DNA from: Pseudoalteromonas sp. T1lg88 | GTDB taxonomy: Bacteria; Pseudomonadota; Gammaproteobacteria; Enterobacterales; Alteromonadaceae | Reading direction: 5' to 3' | Length of the DNA stretch: 64,000 nt | NCBI RefSeq assembly: GCF_002964765.1 | Contig: NZ_PQCF01000032.1 | Span: 248,001 to 312,000, forward strand | In this document: positions 34,422 to 45,030 of the stretch, one piece after another | Layout of the letters: each line of letters starts with the position of its first letter | Numbering within the stretch: the stretch's first letter is position 1 | The notes under the pieces: generated by a model | Databases searched by the model: none | Seen by the model: only the letters and a program-made list of their open reading frames with translations | Told to the model about the DNA's origin: nothing | Program-made: the position numbers and the translations under genes

Positions 34422-35243
34422 ATGCCGAAAATTTTGCAATCGAAAAGAGTGTCAATGCGCGTCGCGTTAGGAATTGAGTATAACGGTGCTCGCTACAGTG
34501 GTTGGCAGCGCCAGTCCCATGTCAGCAGTATTCAGCAAGAAATTGAAACGGCCTTATCGCGAATTTGCGATCATCCGGTTGAGATCACCTGTGCCGGGCG
34601 CACCGATGCCGGTGTCCATGCCACGGGCCAGGTTATACACTTTGATACCCACGCCAAACGCGATATGGGCGCCTTTACCCTAGGCATGAATTCGCAGCTG
34701 CCAGACGACATTGCCGTGCGCTATGCCATGCAGGCTGACGATGAATTTCATGCCCGCTTTAGTGCCACCGCCCGTCGTTATCGTTATGTGATTTACAATC
34801 ATCCTTATCGCCCGGGAATTTTACGCTCCGGTGTGACCCATTATCACCAGCCCCTTGATGCCGAGCGTATGCATGCGGCTTGTCATTATATGCTGGGTGA
34901 GCAAGACTTTACCTCCTTTAGGGCGGTGCACTGCCAGTCCAATACGCCGTTTCGCAATATTCATCACCTTAATGTGGAACGGGTGGGGGACTATATAGTC
35001 GTAGATATCAAGGCCAATGCCTTTTTGCACCATATGGTACGTAATATCACCGGCTGTTTAATGGACATAGGCGTAGGCGCACAGGAGCCGGATTGGATGC
35101 AACATTTGTTGCAGCTTAAAGACCGCACCCAGGCCAGCGCCACCGCCAAGCCTAATGGTTTATACTTGGTGGATGTTGATTATCCCGAGAAGTGGCAAAT
35201 ACCTTCTACCCCTTTGGGGCCGCTGTTTCTGCCCAATAATTAG
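34422..35243 (+). CDS. truA: tRNA pseudouridine38-40 synthase
   Basis: 273 residues. Catalytic Asp in [14 protein letters not shown] (about residue 62), [19 protein letters not shown] and the C-terminal [13 protein letters not shown] are TruA hallmarks. It makes pseudouridine at positions 38-40 of the anticodon arm. The family core starts at [16 protein letters not shown], so the ATG at 34455 may be the true start; ribosome binding sites are weak for both. Confidence 0.95.
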   Translation: MPKILQSKRVSMRVALGIEYNGARYSGWQRQSHVSSIQQEIETALSRICDHPVEITCAGRTDAGVHATGQVIHFDTHAKRDMGAFTLGMNSQLPDDIAVRYAMQADDEFHARFSATARRYRYVIYNHPYRPGILRSGVTHYHQPLDAERMHAACHYMLGEQDFTSFRAVHCQSNTPFRNIHHLNVERVGDYIVVDIKANAFLHHMVRNITGCLMDIGVGAQEPDWMQHLLQLKDRTQASATAKPNGLYLVDVDYPEKWQIPSTPLGPLFLPNN

Positions 35244-35291
35244 GGAAAAATAGCGTCACTTTTTGATGTATTTAGTTCATACAAAAGTTTG

Positions 35292-35323
35292 ACTGGTCGC
35301 CGTAATAGACTACGCCGACCAGT
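35292..35323 (+). terminator. Intrinsic terminator after truA
   Basis: ACTGGTCG / CGACCAGT stem followed by TTTTTTAT, about 50 bases after the truA stop. Confidence 0.8.
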
Positions 35324-35430
35324 TTTTTATATCTAAGCAACTAAATTCATGTTTTAATTGTGCTAATTTATCGGCTAATTTTGGGGTGGTACATCCGCCT
35401 CGCTACTAACAAGCATTAAGAGAGTTGCAA

Positions 35431-36306
35431 ATGAGCTGGTTAGAAAAGATCTTACCAAAAACAACCAAGTCTTCGGGCAAAAAAGAGATCCCTGAGGGCG
35501 TTTGGGCTAAATGTACTTCGTGTGATGCCATCCTTTATAAGGCTGAGCTGGAAAAGGCAATGAACGTGTGTCCTAAGTGTGATCACCATATGCGTATCAC
35601 TGCACGTAAGCGTCTGGAGCTATTTTTAGACGACGCCGGTCGCACCGAGTTGGGCGCTCAGCATGAGCCTAAAGACGTCTTGAAATTTAAAGACTCGAAA
35701 AAGTATTCAGATCGTATCAACGCTGCACAAAAGAGCAGTGGTGAGAAAGATGCTCTGGTTGCCATGAAGGGCCAGCTAAAGGGTATTCCTGTTGCCGCAG
35801 TATCGTTTGAATTTGCCTACATGGGTGGTTCAATGGGCTCGGTAGTGGGCGCGCGTTTCGTTGAAGCCGTGAATGTGTGTTTAGAGCACAACATGCCACT
35901 GGTGTGCTTCTCTGCGTCGGGCGGTGCTCGTATGCAAGAAGCGCTTATGTCACTGATGCAGATGGCGAAAACCAGTGCAGCACTGGCGAAAATGAGTGAA
36001 AAAGGCCTGCCGTTTATCTCGGTACTGACAGACCCAACCATGGGTGGTGTATCGGCGTCATTGGCCATGCTAGGTGACGTTAACGTGGCTGAGCCAAAGG
36101 CACTTATCGGTTTCGCCGGTCCGCGCGTAATCGAGCAAACTGTGCGTGAAACCCTGCCGGATGGTTTCCAACGCAGTGAGTTCTTACTTGAGCACGGTGC
36201 CATCGACATGATCGTTGACCGCCGCGAAATGCGTGACACCTTAGCGCGTCTGCTGGCCAAGCTAATGAACTTGCCTTCTACCGAACAAGAGCATAGAGTA
36301 GCGTAA
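35431..36306 (+). CDS. accD: Acetyl-CoA carboxylase, carboxyltransferase beta subunit
   Basis: 291 residues from ATG 35431 (MSWLEKILP), with AAGAGAG at the right distance. The N-terminal zinc finger (CTSC ... CPKC, about residues 27-50) is complete. The crotonase-like carboxyltransferase core shows [26 protein letters not shown] and [12 protein letters not shown]. With AccA it transfers CO2 from biotin to acetyl-CoA, the first step of fatty acid synthesis. folC follows 27 bases on. Confidence 0.96.
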   Translation: MSWLEKILPKTTKSSGKKEIPEGVWAKCTSCDAILYKAELEKAMNVCPKCDHHMRITARKRLELFLDDAGRTELGAQHEPKDVLKFKDSKKYSDRINAAQKSSGEKDALVAMKGQLKGIPVAAVSFEFAYMGGSMGSVVGARFVEAVNVCLEHNMPLVCFSASGGARMQEALMSLMQMAKTSAALAKMSEKGLPFISVLTDPTMGGVSASLAMLGDVNVAEPKALIGFAGPRVIEQTVRETLPDGFQRSEFLLEHGAIDMIVDRREMRDTLARLLAKLMNLPSTEQEHRVA

Positions 36307-36333
36307 ATTTCTCGGCAATCTAGAAACTTACCT

Positions 36334-37593
36334 ATGTCAGATTCGAAACCGAGCCAATCGTCTAGCCTAGATGATTGGCTTTGTTATTTAGAGCAGATCC
36401 ATCCTGCCAACATTGAAATGGGCCTTGAGCGCGTTCAGCGCGTGGCAGAGCAAATCGGCCTGCTCGATACCCGCAGCAAAATCATTCTTATCGCCGGCAC
36501 CAACGGCAAGGGCACCACGGCCCAATGTTTAGAAGCGCTGTTATTAGCCCAGGGCTATAGCGTCGGTACCTATGCCTCGCCTCACCTTATTCGTTACAAC
36601 GAGCGGGTGCGCATCAATGGCGCCGAGCTTGACGATCAAATTCATGTGGATGCCTTTAACGCGCTTGAACAAGGGCGAGGGGACACCGCACTGACTTATT
36701 TTGAGTTCGGCACCTTAGGGGCGCTGCACATCTTTAAGCGTATGGATGTGGATTATGTGCTGATGGAAGTAGGCCTAGGCGGGCGTTATGATGCCACCAA
36801 TATAGTCACTCCCGTTGCCAGCGTGATCACCACGGTAGACCTGGATCATAAAGAATACCTGGGCGATACCCGCGAATTGGTAGGCTATGACAAGGCCGGT
36901 ATTTTCCGCACCGGTGTGCCTGCTATTGTGGGCGATTTGGATATACCCCATACTGTGGTTGATTACGGCAAGGAAATTGGCGCCGATCTATGCCTATCCC
37001 GTCGCGATTTTCATTTTAGTGAAGATGAAGTCACCTTTAGCTGGCAAATGGATGATTATGATCTGTGCTTTGCCCAACCTGCTATTCCGGCGCAAAATGC
37101 CGCCACGGCGCTGAGCGTACTTTATAAACTCAACCTATTACCGGATATTACGGTGATCGCCGATTGCCTTAAGGCCCTTAAGGTCACCGGGCGTTTTCAG
37201 ACCCTGAGCGAGCAGCCTCGAGTAGTCACGGATGTGGCTCATAATCGCGAGTCTGCACGTTTTCTCGCCAAGCGTTTACAATCCTTTAAGCAACAAGGGG
37301 TTAGTATTTATGCTATCGTTGGTATGTTGGCCGACAAAGAGCACGCCGATGTTATTGAAGCGATGAAGGATGCGGTCGATTATTGGCATGTGGCTACCTT
37401 GGATAACCCCAGGGGCACACAGGCTGAGCAGTTGGCCAAAACGATAGGCAAGCAGGTCAGTGTAGCCGGCGCCCATAATTGTGTTGGCGATGCCATTGAG
37501 GCGGTTTTACCGCAACTTTGCGAGCAAAGCCTTTTGATTATTTTCGGATCGTTTTACACTGTAGCAGAAGCAATCACATTTTTTGAGAGTTAG
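36334..37593 (+). CDS. folC: Dihydrofolate/folylpolyglutamate synthase
   Basis: 419 residues of the Mur ligase superfamily. P-loop IAGTNGKGTTAQCLE (about 52), YASPHLIRYNERVRING, a Mg-binding region VLMEVGLGGRYDATN, and DVAHNRESARF in the C-terminal domain. It adds glutamate to dihydropteroate and to folates. It follows accD and precedes dedD by 11 bases, the standard accD-folC-dedD-cvpA-purF order. Confidence 0.95.
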   Translation: MSDSKPSQSSSLDDWLCYLEQIHPANIEMGLERVQRVAEQIGLLDTRSKIILIAGTNGKGTTAQCLEALLLAQGYSVGTYASPHLIRYNERVRINGAELDDQIHVDAFNALEQGRGDTALTYFEFGTLGALHIFKRMDVDYVLMEVGLGGRYDATNIVTPVASVITTVDLDHKEYLGDTRELVGYDKAGIFRTGVPAIVGDLDIPHTVVDYGKEIGADLCLSRRDFHFSEDEVTFSWQMDDYDLCFAQPAIPAQNAATALSVLYKLNLLPDITVIADCLKALKVTGRFQTLSEQPRVVTDVAHNRESARFLAKRLQSFKQQGVSIYAIVGMLADKEHADVIEAMKDAVDYWHVATLDNPRGTQAEQLAKTIGKQVSVAGAHNCVGDAIEAVLPQLCEQSLLIIFGSFYTVAEAITFFES

Positions 37594-37604
37594 GGGCTGT
37601 AAGA

Positions 37605-38273
37605 GTGAACTCAGGGTTTGTTAACCGTTTGATCGGAACCACTATTGTAGTTGTTGCCGCTATTGTTTTTATTCCTAATATTTTGGATGGCGATAAGGTG
37701 CGGTACAAGGAAGGTTTTAAAGCCATACCCGAGCGCCCTGAGTTCAAGTCTATCGACTTACAGCAGGCCTTGTCTGACAAGGCCGATATGGCTCCTTTAC
37801 CTAAAGATGAAAAAATCGAAGAATTAGCCTCCGACGATGAAAAGCTCGCTTCTGGCTCAGCTGAGGATTTAGTTGATGGTTTAGCCGGTGATTCCGTCGA
37901 TAAAACTGCCGGCACACCAGCGCCACAGCCAAAGGCGCAGCAACCCAGCACAGAAAGCACCACGGTGGCGGTTTCCACACTGACCAAGGATGAGCCCTTG
38001 GAGCGCCCCAAACAAAGTGGCTTAACGCAAATGGCCTATGTAGTGCAATTGGGTGCCTTTTCCCGCAAAGGCAGTGTCGATGCGCTGATGGCCAAGCTTA
38101 AGAGCAATGGTTTCAAGGTCTTTACCCGCGAGGTTAAAACCGCTAACGGCACCCTGACCAAGGTGTTGGTGGGGCCGGAATTAAGTAAGGAAAAGCTTGA
38201 GCAACAACTGCCCAAGTTACAAAAGCTGACCAATTTACAAGGTCGTATTACCCAGTTCCAAGTAACAAAATGA
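37605..38273 (+). CDS. dedD: SPOR-domain cell-division protein DedD
   Basis: 222 residues, GTG start. One N-terminal membrane span (about 7-24, LIGTTIVVVAAIVFIPNI), then the conserved DGDKVRYKEGFKAIPERPEF juxtamembrane segment. A Pro/Ala/Ser linker leads to a C-terminal SPOR domain (about 145-222, YVVQLGAFSRKGSVDALMAK). SPOR binds denuded septal peptidoglycan, so the protein acts at the division site. It sits between folC and cvpA. Confidence 0.93.
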   Translation: MNSGFVNRLIGTTIVVVAAIVFIPNILDGDKVRYKEGFKAIPERPEFKSIDLQQALSDKADMAPLPKDEKIEELASDDEKLASGSAEDLVDGLAGDSVDKTAGTPAPQPKAQQPSTESTTVAVSTLTKDEPLERPKQSGLTQMAYVVQLGAFSRKGSVDALMAKLKSNGFKVFTREVKTANGTLTKVLVGPELSKEKLEQQLPKLQKLTNLQGRITQFQVTK

Positions 38274-38333
38274 TCTGGTATTTAACGTCCCGCTCCGCTA
38301 GAATGCGCCCCAAACTAACGACTAGTGGTTATT

Positions 38334-38828
38334 ATGATCTGGGTTGATTACGCCATTGCCGGCATTATTGCACTGTCTACCATTATTGGCTTAGTGCGAG
38401 GCTTTATTAAAGAGTCTATGTCGCTGGCCGTTTGGGCCGCTGCGTTTTTTGTATCCAGTATCTTTTACCCCTATTTAGCTTCCTACCTAACCAATATTTC
38501 AGAACCCCTTTTAAGAAATGCCGCAGCGATAGCCATACTGTTTTTCTCTACGCTGTTGTTGGGTGGATTGTTAAATTACATCTTAGGCGAGTTGGTGCAG
38601 CGCACCGGTTTGTCGGGTACCGATCGCGTGTTTGGAATCGTGTTTGGTGCCTTGCGTGGCGTGTTGGTCGTCAGCGCTATTCTATTCTTTCTCGATGCCT
38701 TTACCGGAGCCCCGAATACAAACTGGTGGAGCGCATCTCGACTTATCCCTGAATTTGGCTTTGTGATCGAGTGGTTTTTTGACTACCTCGAGAACAACTC
38801 AAGCTTTTTAAATTCAGCTAACCGTTAA
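38334..38828 (+). CDS. cvpA: CvpA family membrane protein
   Basis: 164 residues from ATG 38334 ([16 protein letters not shown]); an upstream in-frame GTG at 38325 is less likely. Four predicted membrane spans and the [16 protein letters not shown] motif near the first loop identify CvpA. It supports colicin V export and envelope integrity in enterics; the molecular role is unclear. purF follows after 17 bases, as in E. coli. Confidence 0.93.
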   Translation: MIWVDYAIAGIIALSTIIGLVRGFIKESMSLAVWAAAFFVSSIFYPYLASYLTNISEPLLRNAAAIAILFFSTLLLGGLLNYILGELVQRTGLSGTDRVFGIVFGALRGVLVVSAILFFLDAFTGAPNTNWWSASRLIPEFGFVIEWFFDYLENNSSFLNSANR

Positions 38829-38845
38829 TCGGCGAGGAAATTTTA

Positions 38846-40360
38846 ATGTGTGGTATCGTTGGTATAGTCGGAACATCGCCTGTTAATCAGGCTTTGTATG
38901 ATGGCTTAACTGTTTTGCAACACCGCGGTCAGGATGCGGCGGGTATTATTACGATTGAAGATAATACCTTCAGTCTGCGTAAGGCCAATGGCTTAGTAAA
39001 AGATGTGTTCCATACAAGACACATGAAGCGCCTGCAGGGCAATATCGGCCTAGGTCATGTGCGTTACCCAACCGCGGGTACCTCAAGCTCGGCGGAAGCG
39101 CAGCCTTTCTACGTGAACTCGCCATTCGGTATTGCCATGGCCCATAACGGTAACCTGACTAACGCCGAGCAGCTAAAAGAGCAGCTGTTCAACGAGGCGC
39201 GTCGTCATGTAAATACCACCTCGGACTCCGAAATCCTGCTAAACGTGCTTGCCCATGAGCTGAGCAAGTGCGACAAGCTGAAATTAGCCGCAGAAGATAT
39301 CTTTGCCGCTATTTCAGAGGTGAACTCTAAGGTTATCGGTGGTTATGCCACTATCGCCATGATCATCGGCCACGGCATGGTTGCGTTTCGTGACCCGCAC
39401 GGTATTCGTCCGCTTATCTTTGGTAAGCGCGAAACTGAAAAGGGCACAGAGTACATGTTCTCATCAGAGAGCGTGGCACTGGACACAGACGGTTTTGAAG
39501 TTATCCGTGACGTAGCTCCGGGTGAAGCCATTTATGTAACCGAAGACGGTCAGTTGTACTCACAACTGTGCGCCGATAAGTCGGTTTACAACCCATGTCT
39601 TTTTGAATTTGTTTACTTTGCCCGTCCTGACTCAACTATCGATAATATGTCGGTATACGCCACACGCGTAAACATGGGTACCAAGCTGGGCGAGAAGATC
39701 AAACGAGAATGGTCTGATAAGGACATTGACGTGGTGATCCCAATTCCAGAGACTTCATGTGATATCGCTTTGGAAATCGCTTCAGTACTTGAACTGCCTT
39801 ACCGTCAGGGCTTTGTGAAGAACCGTTATATCGGCCGTACCTTCATCATGCCGGGTCAGGAACTGCGTAAAAAGTCAGTACGTCGTAAGCTCAATGCCAT
39901 TGCCCGTGAATTTAAAGGCAAAAACGTATTGTTGGTTGATGATTCAATCGTGCGCGGCACCACTTCAGCCCAGATCGTTGAAATGGCCCGTGAAGCCGGC
40001 GCTAAGAATGTATACTTTGCCTCAGCGGCACCGGAAGTACGCTTCCCGAACGTCTATGGTATCGATATGCCATCGGCTGCCGAACTGATCGCCCATGGTC
40101 GTGAAGTAGAAGACATCAATGCCAGCATTGGTGCAGATGGTCTTATCTATCAATCACTGGAAGACCTGGTTGCCGCAGTCTCCCAGGAAAACCCGGAAAT
40201 CACCCGTTTTGAAACCTCGGTTTTCGATGGTTACTATGTGACCGGTGATATCGACCAGGATTACCTAAATCGTATCGACGAGCTACGTAATGACTCGGCC
40301 AAGTCTGGTCGTGAAAAGGCGATGTCGGCAAACTTGGAAATTCATAACCAAGACGATTAA
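38846..40360 (+). CDS. purF: Amidophosphoribosyltransferase
   Basis: 504 residues. The mature N-terminal Cys2 nucleophile is at MCGIVGIVG, with the Ntn glutaminase domain to about 235 ([18 protein letters not shown]). The PRTase domain has the PRPP loop [14 protein letters not shown] (about 363-376) and [16 protein letters not shown]. No propeptide or Fe-S cysteine cluster, so it is the E. coli type. First committed step of purine synthesis. I see no clear PurR box before cvpA. Confidence 0.97.
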   Translation: MCGIVGIVGTSPVNQALYDGLTVLQHRGQDAAGIITIEDNTFSLRKANGLVKDVFHTRHMKRLQGNIGLGHVRYPTAGTSSSAEAQPFYVNSPFGIAMAHNGNLTNAEQLKEQLFNEARRHVNTTSDSEILLNVLAHELSKCDKLKLAAEDIFAAISEVNSKVIGGYATIAMIIGHGMVAFRDPHGIRPLIFGKRETEKGTEYMFSSESVALDTDGFEVIRDVAPGEAIYVTEDGQLYSQLCADKSVYNPCLFEFVYFARPDSTIDNMSVYATRVNMGTKLGEKIKREWSDKDIDVVIPIPETSCDIALEIASVLELPYRQGFVKNRYIGRTFIMPGQELRKKSVRRKLNAIAREFKGKNVLLVDDSIVRGTTSAQIVEMAREAGAKNVYFASAAPEVRFPNVYGIDMPSAAELIAHGREVEDINASIGADGLIYQSLEDLVAAVSQENPEITRFETSVFDGYYVTGDIDQDYLNRIDELRNDSAKSGREKAMSANLEIHNQDD

Positions 40361-40373
40361 GCGAATAGACAAT

Positions 40374-40399
40374 AAAAAAGGAGCCTTTGGCTCCTTTTT
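40374..40399. terminator. Bidirectional terminator between purF and Yip1 gene
   Basis: AAAAAAGGAGCC / GGCTCCTTTTTT, symmetric, between convergent genes; serves both. Confidence 0.88.
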
Positions 40400-40434
40400 T
40401 ATTGCTTAAAATTATTGCTAGCGGCTGAAGGCGG

Positions 40435-41034
40435 CTAGCTAAAGACAGGTGAGACTATGCCGTTGGTCCATAAAATAGCGGTCGCCGCGAGGATAATCAC
40501 CAAGAGCACCAAGCCACAGGTCACCACAGAGCTGGCATAGATAAAACCGCGTTCGTGAGGAATATGCATCAAGATTGGCACGCCGGTGTAGAGTAGATAG
40601 ACCGAATAGCTGAGCGCCACCAAACCAACGCAGACAATAAACCACAAGGTCGGATAGAAGGCTGCAAAGGCCGCCATAAATACCGGCGTTGAGGTATAGG
40701 CCGCAAGCTCAAGTGTTTGCGTAAAGGTCGGCTCGGCACCGAAGGTTTTTGCCATCCAATGAGCCAAATAGGCCAGCGCAAATACGCCGACAATCAAGGC
40801 CACATACATGGCGCCACCAATAAGCAGTGCGCTGTCGTGAGTCAGATAGACGGGATCGCCGGTGCCGACGCTCCAACCTAAATGAACGGCTGAATAATAA
40901 CCCATGATACTGGGGATCAGGGCGATAAGTAGAATATGCGATAAGCTGTAAAGTAGACTTTCGTGGCGGTTGTCGATGGTTTGCCACTCTTCAACCGGAT
41001 GGGCGTACAAGCCCCAAAGATGATTTAGAATCAT
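40435..41034 (-). CDS. Yip1-family inner membrane protein
   Basis: 199 residues with five or so membrane spans. The N-terminal LYAHPVEEWQTI motif is typical of bacterial Yip1-domain proteins; then conserved Pro and Tyr residues near the spans (AAYTSTPVF). AAGGGG precedes the ATG. Function in bacteria is unknown. Confidence 0.8.
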   Translation of the reverse strand: MILNHLWGLYAHPVEEWQTIDNRHESLLYSLSHILLIALIPSIMGYYSAVHLGWSVGTGDPVYLTHDSALLIGGAMYVALIVGVFALAYLAHWMAKTFGAEPTFTQTLELAAYTSTPVFMAAFAAFYPTLWFIVCVGLVALSYSVYLLYTGVPILMHIPHERGFIYASSVVTCGLVLLVIILAATAILWTNGIVSPVFS

Positions 41035-41187
41035 ATAGTTACCCCTTAAATAAACTGGTTTTTGGCTGTATTATTTTTCACCAGCACTCATTTATGTATC
41101 GTCCAGAGCTTGAGGTTTGTCAAGAAAGTCCCCCCGCGCGATGAATATGGTAAAATAGCGCCAATTACCAAGATATTGATTGAAGTT

Positions 41188-41958
41188 ATGCTGGCCAAGT
41201 ACCAAGAATTATTAGCACCTATTCATTCTTTTTTGCGCTGTGAAACACCGCAATCCTGGGTTGAAGAAGCGAAAAAGCCGGAAAATCTGCGCATTATTCT
41301 GACCGATCACCTGATCTGTGAACTTAAAGCCGCGCAGAGCGCCATGTATCTTATTCGCCGTTATGCGGTGGACGAGCAAAGTGGTGAGGCCTTGTTGCAG
41401 TGGCTTAAGCCTTATGAAGACTTTACCTATCGCCAGGTCGGCGATTGGCGTGCTCTTGCCGATCACAATAGACTCAACAAATCCATGATCCCCAAATCCA
41501 GCGTACCTTATGGCCAGGAACTCATAGATAAAATGGTGCTTTTGATAAAAGAAGAGTTGCACCACTTTTATCAGGTGCTGGAGATCATGCAGGAATGCGG
41601 TATCGACTACGATAAAATCACCTCCAGCCGTTATGCTAAGGGGTTGTTGCGCCATGTACGCACCTATGAGCCCCAGGCTTTGATCGACAAGCTGATCTGT
41701 GGTGCCTATATTGAAGCGCGCTCATGTGAGCGTTTTGCCATGTTGGCGCCCCATGTGGATGCGCGTCTGGGTGAGTTTTATGTCTCCCTGCTGCGCTCGG
41801 AAGCGCGTCATTATCAGGATTATTTGACCCTGGCTTCGGCTCTCGCCGGTGAGGATATTTCCGAGCGCATCGCGTTTTTTGGTGAGGTGGAAGCGGAGTT
41901 AATTGCTTCGCCGGATAAGGATTTTAAGTTTCACAGTGGCGCCCCCGTTGCCGCTTAG
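41188..41958 (+). CDS. miaE: tRNA 2-methylthio-N6-isopentenyl adenosine(37) hydroxylase
   Basis: 256 residues from ATG 41188 (MLAKYQELLAPIHSFL); the upstream open frame has no family sequence. Ferritin-like di-iron enzyme: Glu in LICELKAAQSAM, Glu and His in EELHHFYQVLE, Glu in YIEARSCERF and Glu/His in LRSEARHYQDY supply the metal ligands. It hydroxylates ms2i6A37 in tRNAs using O2. Single gene, followed by a hairpin at 42002. Confidence 0.93.
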   Translation: MLAKYQELLAPIHSFLRCETPQSWVEEAKKPENLRIILTDHLICELKAAQSAMYLIRRYAVDEQSGEALLQWLKPYEDFTYRQVGDWRALADHNRLNKSMIPKSSVPYGQELIDKMVLLIKEELHHFYQVLEIMQECGIDYDKITSSRYAKGLLRHVRTYEPQALIDKLICGAYIEARSCERFAMLAPHVDARLGEFYVSLLRSEARHYQDYLTLASALAGEDISERIAFFGEVEAELIASPDKDFKFHSGAPVAA

Positions 41959-42001
41959 CGGTTAACTAAAAAGTGGCCAACTTAAAACGCCTAACTAAAA
42001 C

Positions 42002-42043
42002 AAAAAAGCCCACGCGCTAATTGTGCCTGGGCTTATCTTTTTT
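42002..42043. terminator. Terminator between convergent miaE and lpxH
   Basis: AAAAAAGCCCA ... TGGGCTT with A tract before and T tract after; usable in both directions. Confidence 0.7.
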
Positions 42044-42053
42044 CCGGTGTGAG

Positions 42054-42791
42054 CTATTTAAAGTAAAGGCGCTCGCGCTCATGGCCATGGCACAGGGTCA
42101 GGCCGCTAGCATCGGCCACTATGTAGGAGCTGTGCTGATACCAATCACCCAGTACCACCCGGGTTTTACCGCCATGATCATGAATAGCGGGGCGGTGGGT
42201 ATGACCGTGGATCATCAGTTCCACCTGATGTGCGGTAAAGGTGTCTAGTACCGCACCAGGCTCTACATCTAAAATCTCGGCGTGTTTGTTTTTCTGGCTC
42301 ATTTTACTCTTAATGCGCGCATTGCGAGCAACGCGGCGGCGATACCAAAGTGGCATGGCCAGCATTAATCTCGGCCACCACCAACCGCGAGACTTGCGGC
42401 GAAACTTTTGATATTCGATATCCTGCGTGCACATTTCATCGCCATGGAGCAGCACCACTTGTGTGCCGTAGAGGTTGATTACGCTTTGCTCGGGCAGTAA
42501 AGTCATGCCCGCCTGGGCTGCGTATTTCTTGCCGATCAGAAAGTCACGGTTGCCATGAATAAAGTAGACCTTCACGCCACTATCACTTATCGCTTTTAAT
42601 CTTGTGGCAATATCATCGCTCAGTGCTTCATTGGCATCATCACCAACCCAGACCTCAAAAAAATCACCGAGAATATAAAGCGCATCCACATCTGCATCTA
42701 TATGGGTATCTAAAAACTCAAAGAAGGCGGCGGTGATATCTGGCTGAGCGGCGCTCAAATGCAGGTCGGAAATAAACAGCGTACGTTTCAT
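42054..42791 (-). CDS. lpxH: UDP-2,3-diacylglucosamine pyrophosphohydrolase
   Basis: 245 residues, calcineurin-like metallophosphoesterase: SDLHLS at residue 8, GDFFEVWVGDD at about 41, GNRDFLIG at about 78, LLHGDEMC at about 112 and HGHTHRPA at about 193 give all metal ligands. Cleaves UDP-diacylglucosamine to lipid X in lipid A synthesis. It lies 48 bases after ppiB with a terminator between, so partly separate. Confidence 0.96.
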   Translation of the reverse strand: MKRTLFISDLHLSAAQPDITAAFFEFLDTHIDADVDALYILGDFFEVWVGDDANEALSDDIATRLKAISDSGVKVYFIHGNRDFLIGKKYAAQAGMTLLPEQSVINLYGTQVVLLHGDEMCTQDIEYQKFRRKSRGWWWPRLMLAMPLWYRRRVARNARIKSKMSQKNKHAEILDVEPGAVLDTFTAHQVELMIHGHTHRPAIHDHGGKTRVVLGDWYQHSSYIVADASGLTLCHGHERERLYFK

Positions 42792-42805
42792 AGGGCCCTT
42801 AATAG

Positions 42806-42830
42806 CAAAAAGCGCGACAGAGCCGCGCTT
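42806..42830 (-). terminator. Intrinsic terminator after ppiB
   Basis: Minus strand AAGCGCG / CGCGCTT stem followed by TTTTTG, just after the ppiB stop and before lpxH. Confidence 0.7.
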
Positions 42831-42839
42831 ATTAAAGTA

Positions 42840-43331
42840 TTACTCTACAGTAACCTTAGTGATCACCACATCTTCAAGTGGCACATCCTGGTGGAAGCCA
42901 GCAGAGCCAGTGGCTACGCCTTTGATCTTCTCTACTACGTCCATGCCTTCAACAACTTCGGCAAATACACAGTAACCCCAGCCTTGCGACGTTTCGCTGC
43001 TGAAGTTCAGGAAGTCGTTGTTGTTCACATTAATAAAGAACTGAGCTGTGGCCGAATGTGGATCCGGCGTACGCGCCATGGCTACCGTGCCCACTTTGTT
43101 GCTTAGGCCGTTGTTGGCTTCGTTATCAATTGGGTCTTGCACAGACTTTTGGTCCATACCTGGTGTAAAACCACCACCTTGGATCATAAAGCCATCGATA
43201 ACACGGTGGAAAATAGTGCCATCGTAAAAGCCTGATTTGGCGTAGTTTAAAAAGTTGGCAACTGTTTTAGGTGCTTCTGCTTCAAATAGCGCCAGCTTGA
43301 TGGTGCCCATATTGGTTTCTAATACAACCAT
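42840..43331 (-). CDS. ppiB: Peptidyl-prolyl isomerase B (cyclophilin)
   Basis: 163 residues, no signal peptide, so cytoplasmic. Cyclophilin core: [15 protein letters not shown] with active-site Arg and Phe, then [17 protein letters not shown]. It isomerises Xaa-Pro bonds. Divergent from cysS with about 190 bases between; PpiB and CysS neighbours are common in proteobacteria. Confidence 0.95.
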   Translation of the reverse strand: MVVLETNMGTIKLALFEAEAPKTVANFLNYAKSGFYDGTIFHRVIDGFMIQGGGFTPGMDQKSVQDPIDNEANNGLSNKVGTVAMARTPDPHSATAQFFINVNNNDFLNFSSETSQGWGYCVFAEVVEGMDVVEKIKGVATGSAGFHQDVPLEDVVITKVTVE

Positions 43332-43518
43332 GATGATTCTCTATGTATTGAGGTGAAAAGATTATTTTATCTCACAGCAGTGAAACACTCAATTGACTAA
43401 GGGAGGATAGGGCCATTAAGTCCTTTAATTTGTTGCTTTTGGTCTTTTGTTCGGTGGCGGCTTGCCCAGTGCGGTGGTAAGATAGCGCCATTAATATAAC
43501 CGATAGGATCCCCTTGTA

Positions 43519-44898
43519 ATGTTGCAGATATACAACACACTTTCACGTCAAAAAGAACACTTTGAGCCCTTGAATGCCAATAAAGTGGACATGTATGTGT
43601 GTGGGATCACCATTTACGATTATTGCCACGTTGGCCACGCCCGTACTTATGTGTCGTTCGACGTGATGAACCGTTACCTTCGCTACCTTGGCTATGATGT
43701 CACCTATGTGCGCAACATTACCGATGTCGACGATAAGATCATTGCTCGCGCCAATGAAAACAAAGAGCCTATCGACGCTTTAACCAAGCGTATGACGGCT
43801 TCCATGCATGAAGACTTTGCTGCCCTAAATATTTTGGCGCCGGATATCGAGCCTACGGTAACGGGTCATATGGATGACATTATCGCCATGATCGAGCGTC
43901 TTATTGCCAAAGAGCACGCCTATGTAGCGCAAAGCGGCGACGTGCTATTCGATGTTTCCAGCTTTAATGATTACGGCAAGCTATCACAGCAAGACTTAGA
44001 GATGCTTCAGGCCGGTGCGCGTGTTGAAGTTGCCGCAGGCAAAGACGATCCTTTGGACTTCGTGCTATGGAAAAAAGCCAAGGCTGGTGAGCCAAGCTGG
44101 TCGTCACCTTGGGGTGAAGGTCGCCCGGGCTGGCATATCGAATGTTCGGCCATGAGCTCTAAGCACCTAGGCGAATACTTTGATATTCACGGTGGTGGTT
44201 CGGATCTGCAGTTCCCACACCATGAGAACGAAATTGCCCAGTCGTGCTGTGCTAACAATGGCCGCTATGTGAAAACCTGGATCCACACCGGCATGGTGCA
44301 GGTAAATAAAGAAAAGATGTCTAAGTCATTAGGCAACTTCTTTACCGTGCGTGAGGTATTAAAAGCCTACGATCGTGAAACCGTGCGCTACTTCCTGATC
44401 AATGGCCATTATCGCAGCCAGTTGAACTACTCGCAGGAAAACCTGGAGCAAGCCCGCGCATCTTTAGAGCGCATCTACACCGCCTTACGTGATGTTGAGC
44501 CGGTTGAGATTGAGCTTAAAGGCAACAAGTATGCGGCGCGTTTTGAAGCGGCCATGAATGATGACTTCAATACGCCGGAAGCCTTGCCTGTGTTATTCGA
44601 GCTGGCAAAAGAAGTGAACCGCCTTAAGGGTGAAGATGCTCCAGCGGCGGGTCAACATGCTTACCTGCTGGTTAAGCTGGCGGAAGTATTAGGTATTGCT
44701 CAGCAAGACCCAGCGGCTTTCCTTCAGGGGGAGCAGGACGACGATGAGGCGGCGCACATCGAAGCGCTGATTGAACAGCGTCGTCTGGCCCGTGAGAACA
44801 AAGACTGGGCGGCGGCAGATGAAGCCCGTGATGCGCTTACGGCCTTGGGTGTGGTGCTGGAAGATAGCGCCGGTAAAACCACCTGGCGTAAAGCGTAA
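43519..44898 (+). CDS. cysS: Cysteinyl-tRNA synthetase
   Basis: 459 residues, class I. Zn ligand Cys in [16 protein letters not shown], which also includes the HIGH-like [12 protein letters not shown] and [11 protein letters not shown] give further Zn ligands; KMSKSLGNF is the KMSKS loop (about 267). The DALR and anticodon-binding domains follow. It charges tRNA-Cys. A strong terminator follows at 44922. Confidence 0.97.
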   Translation: MLQIYNTLSRQKEHFEPLNANKVDMYVCGITIYDYCHVGHARTYVSFDVMNRYLRYLGYDVTYVRNITDVDDKIIARANENKEPIDALTKRMTASMHEDFAALNILAPDIEPTVTGHMDDIIAMIERLIAKEHAYVAQSGDVLFDVSSFNDYGKLSQQDLEMLQAGARVEVAAGKDDPLDFVLWKKAKAGEPSWSSPWGEGRPGWHIECSAMSSKHLGEYFDIHGGGSDLQFPHHENEIAQSCCANNGRYVKTWIHTGMVQVNKEKMSKSLGNFFTVREVLKAYDRETVRYFLINGHYRSQLNYSQENLEQARASLERIYTALRDVEPVEIELKGNKYAARFEAAMNDDFNTPEALPVLFELAKEVNRLKGEDAPAAGQHAYLLVKLAEVLGIAQQDPAAFLQGEQDDDEAAHIEALIEQRRLARENKDWAAADEARDALTALGVVLEDSAGKTTWRKA

Positions 44899-44921
44899 AC
44901 GCAAAGGTATAACGCCTTGTT

Positions 44922-44954
44922 AAAAACGCCGCGCATTTGTTCGCGGCGTTTTTG
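44922..44954 (+). terminator. Intrinsic terminator after cysS
   Basis: AAAAACGCCGCG / CGCGGCGTTTTTG stem and T run. Confidence 0.88.
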
Positions 44955-45030
44955 TTTGTCGTTTCTGTCTTGACCTCAAGCTAGCTTGAGGTTTTAGCCT
45001 GGCTGCCGTTATTATCAATCAGGAATCCGA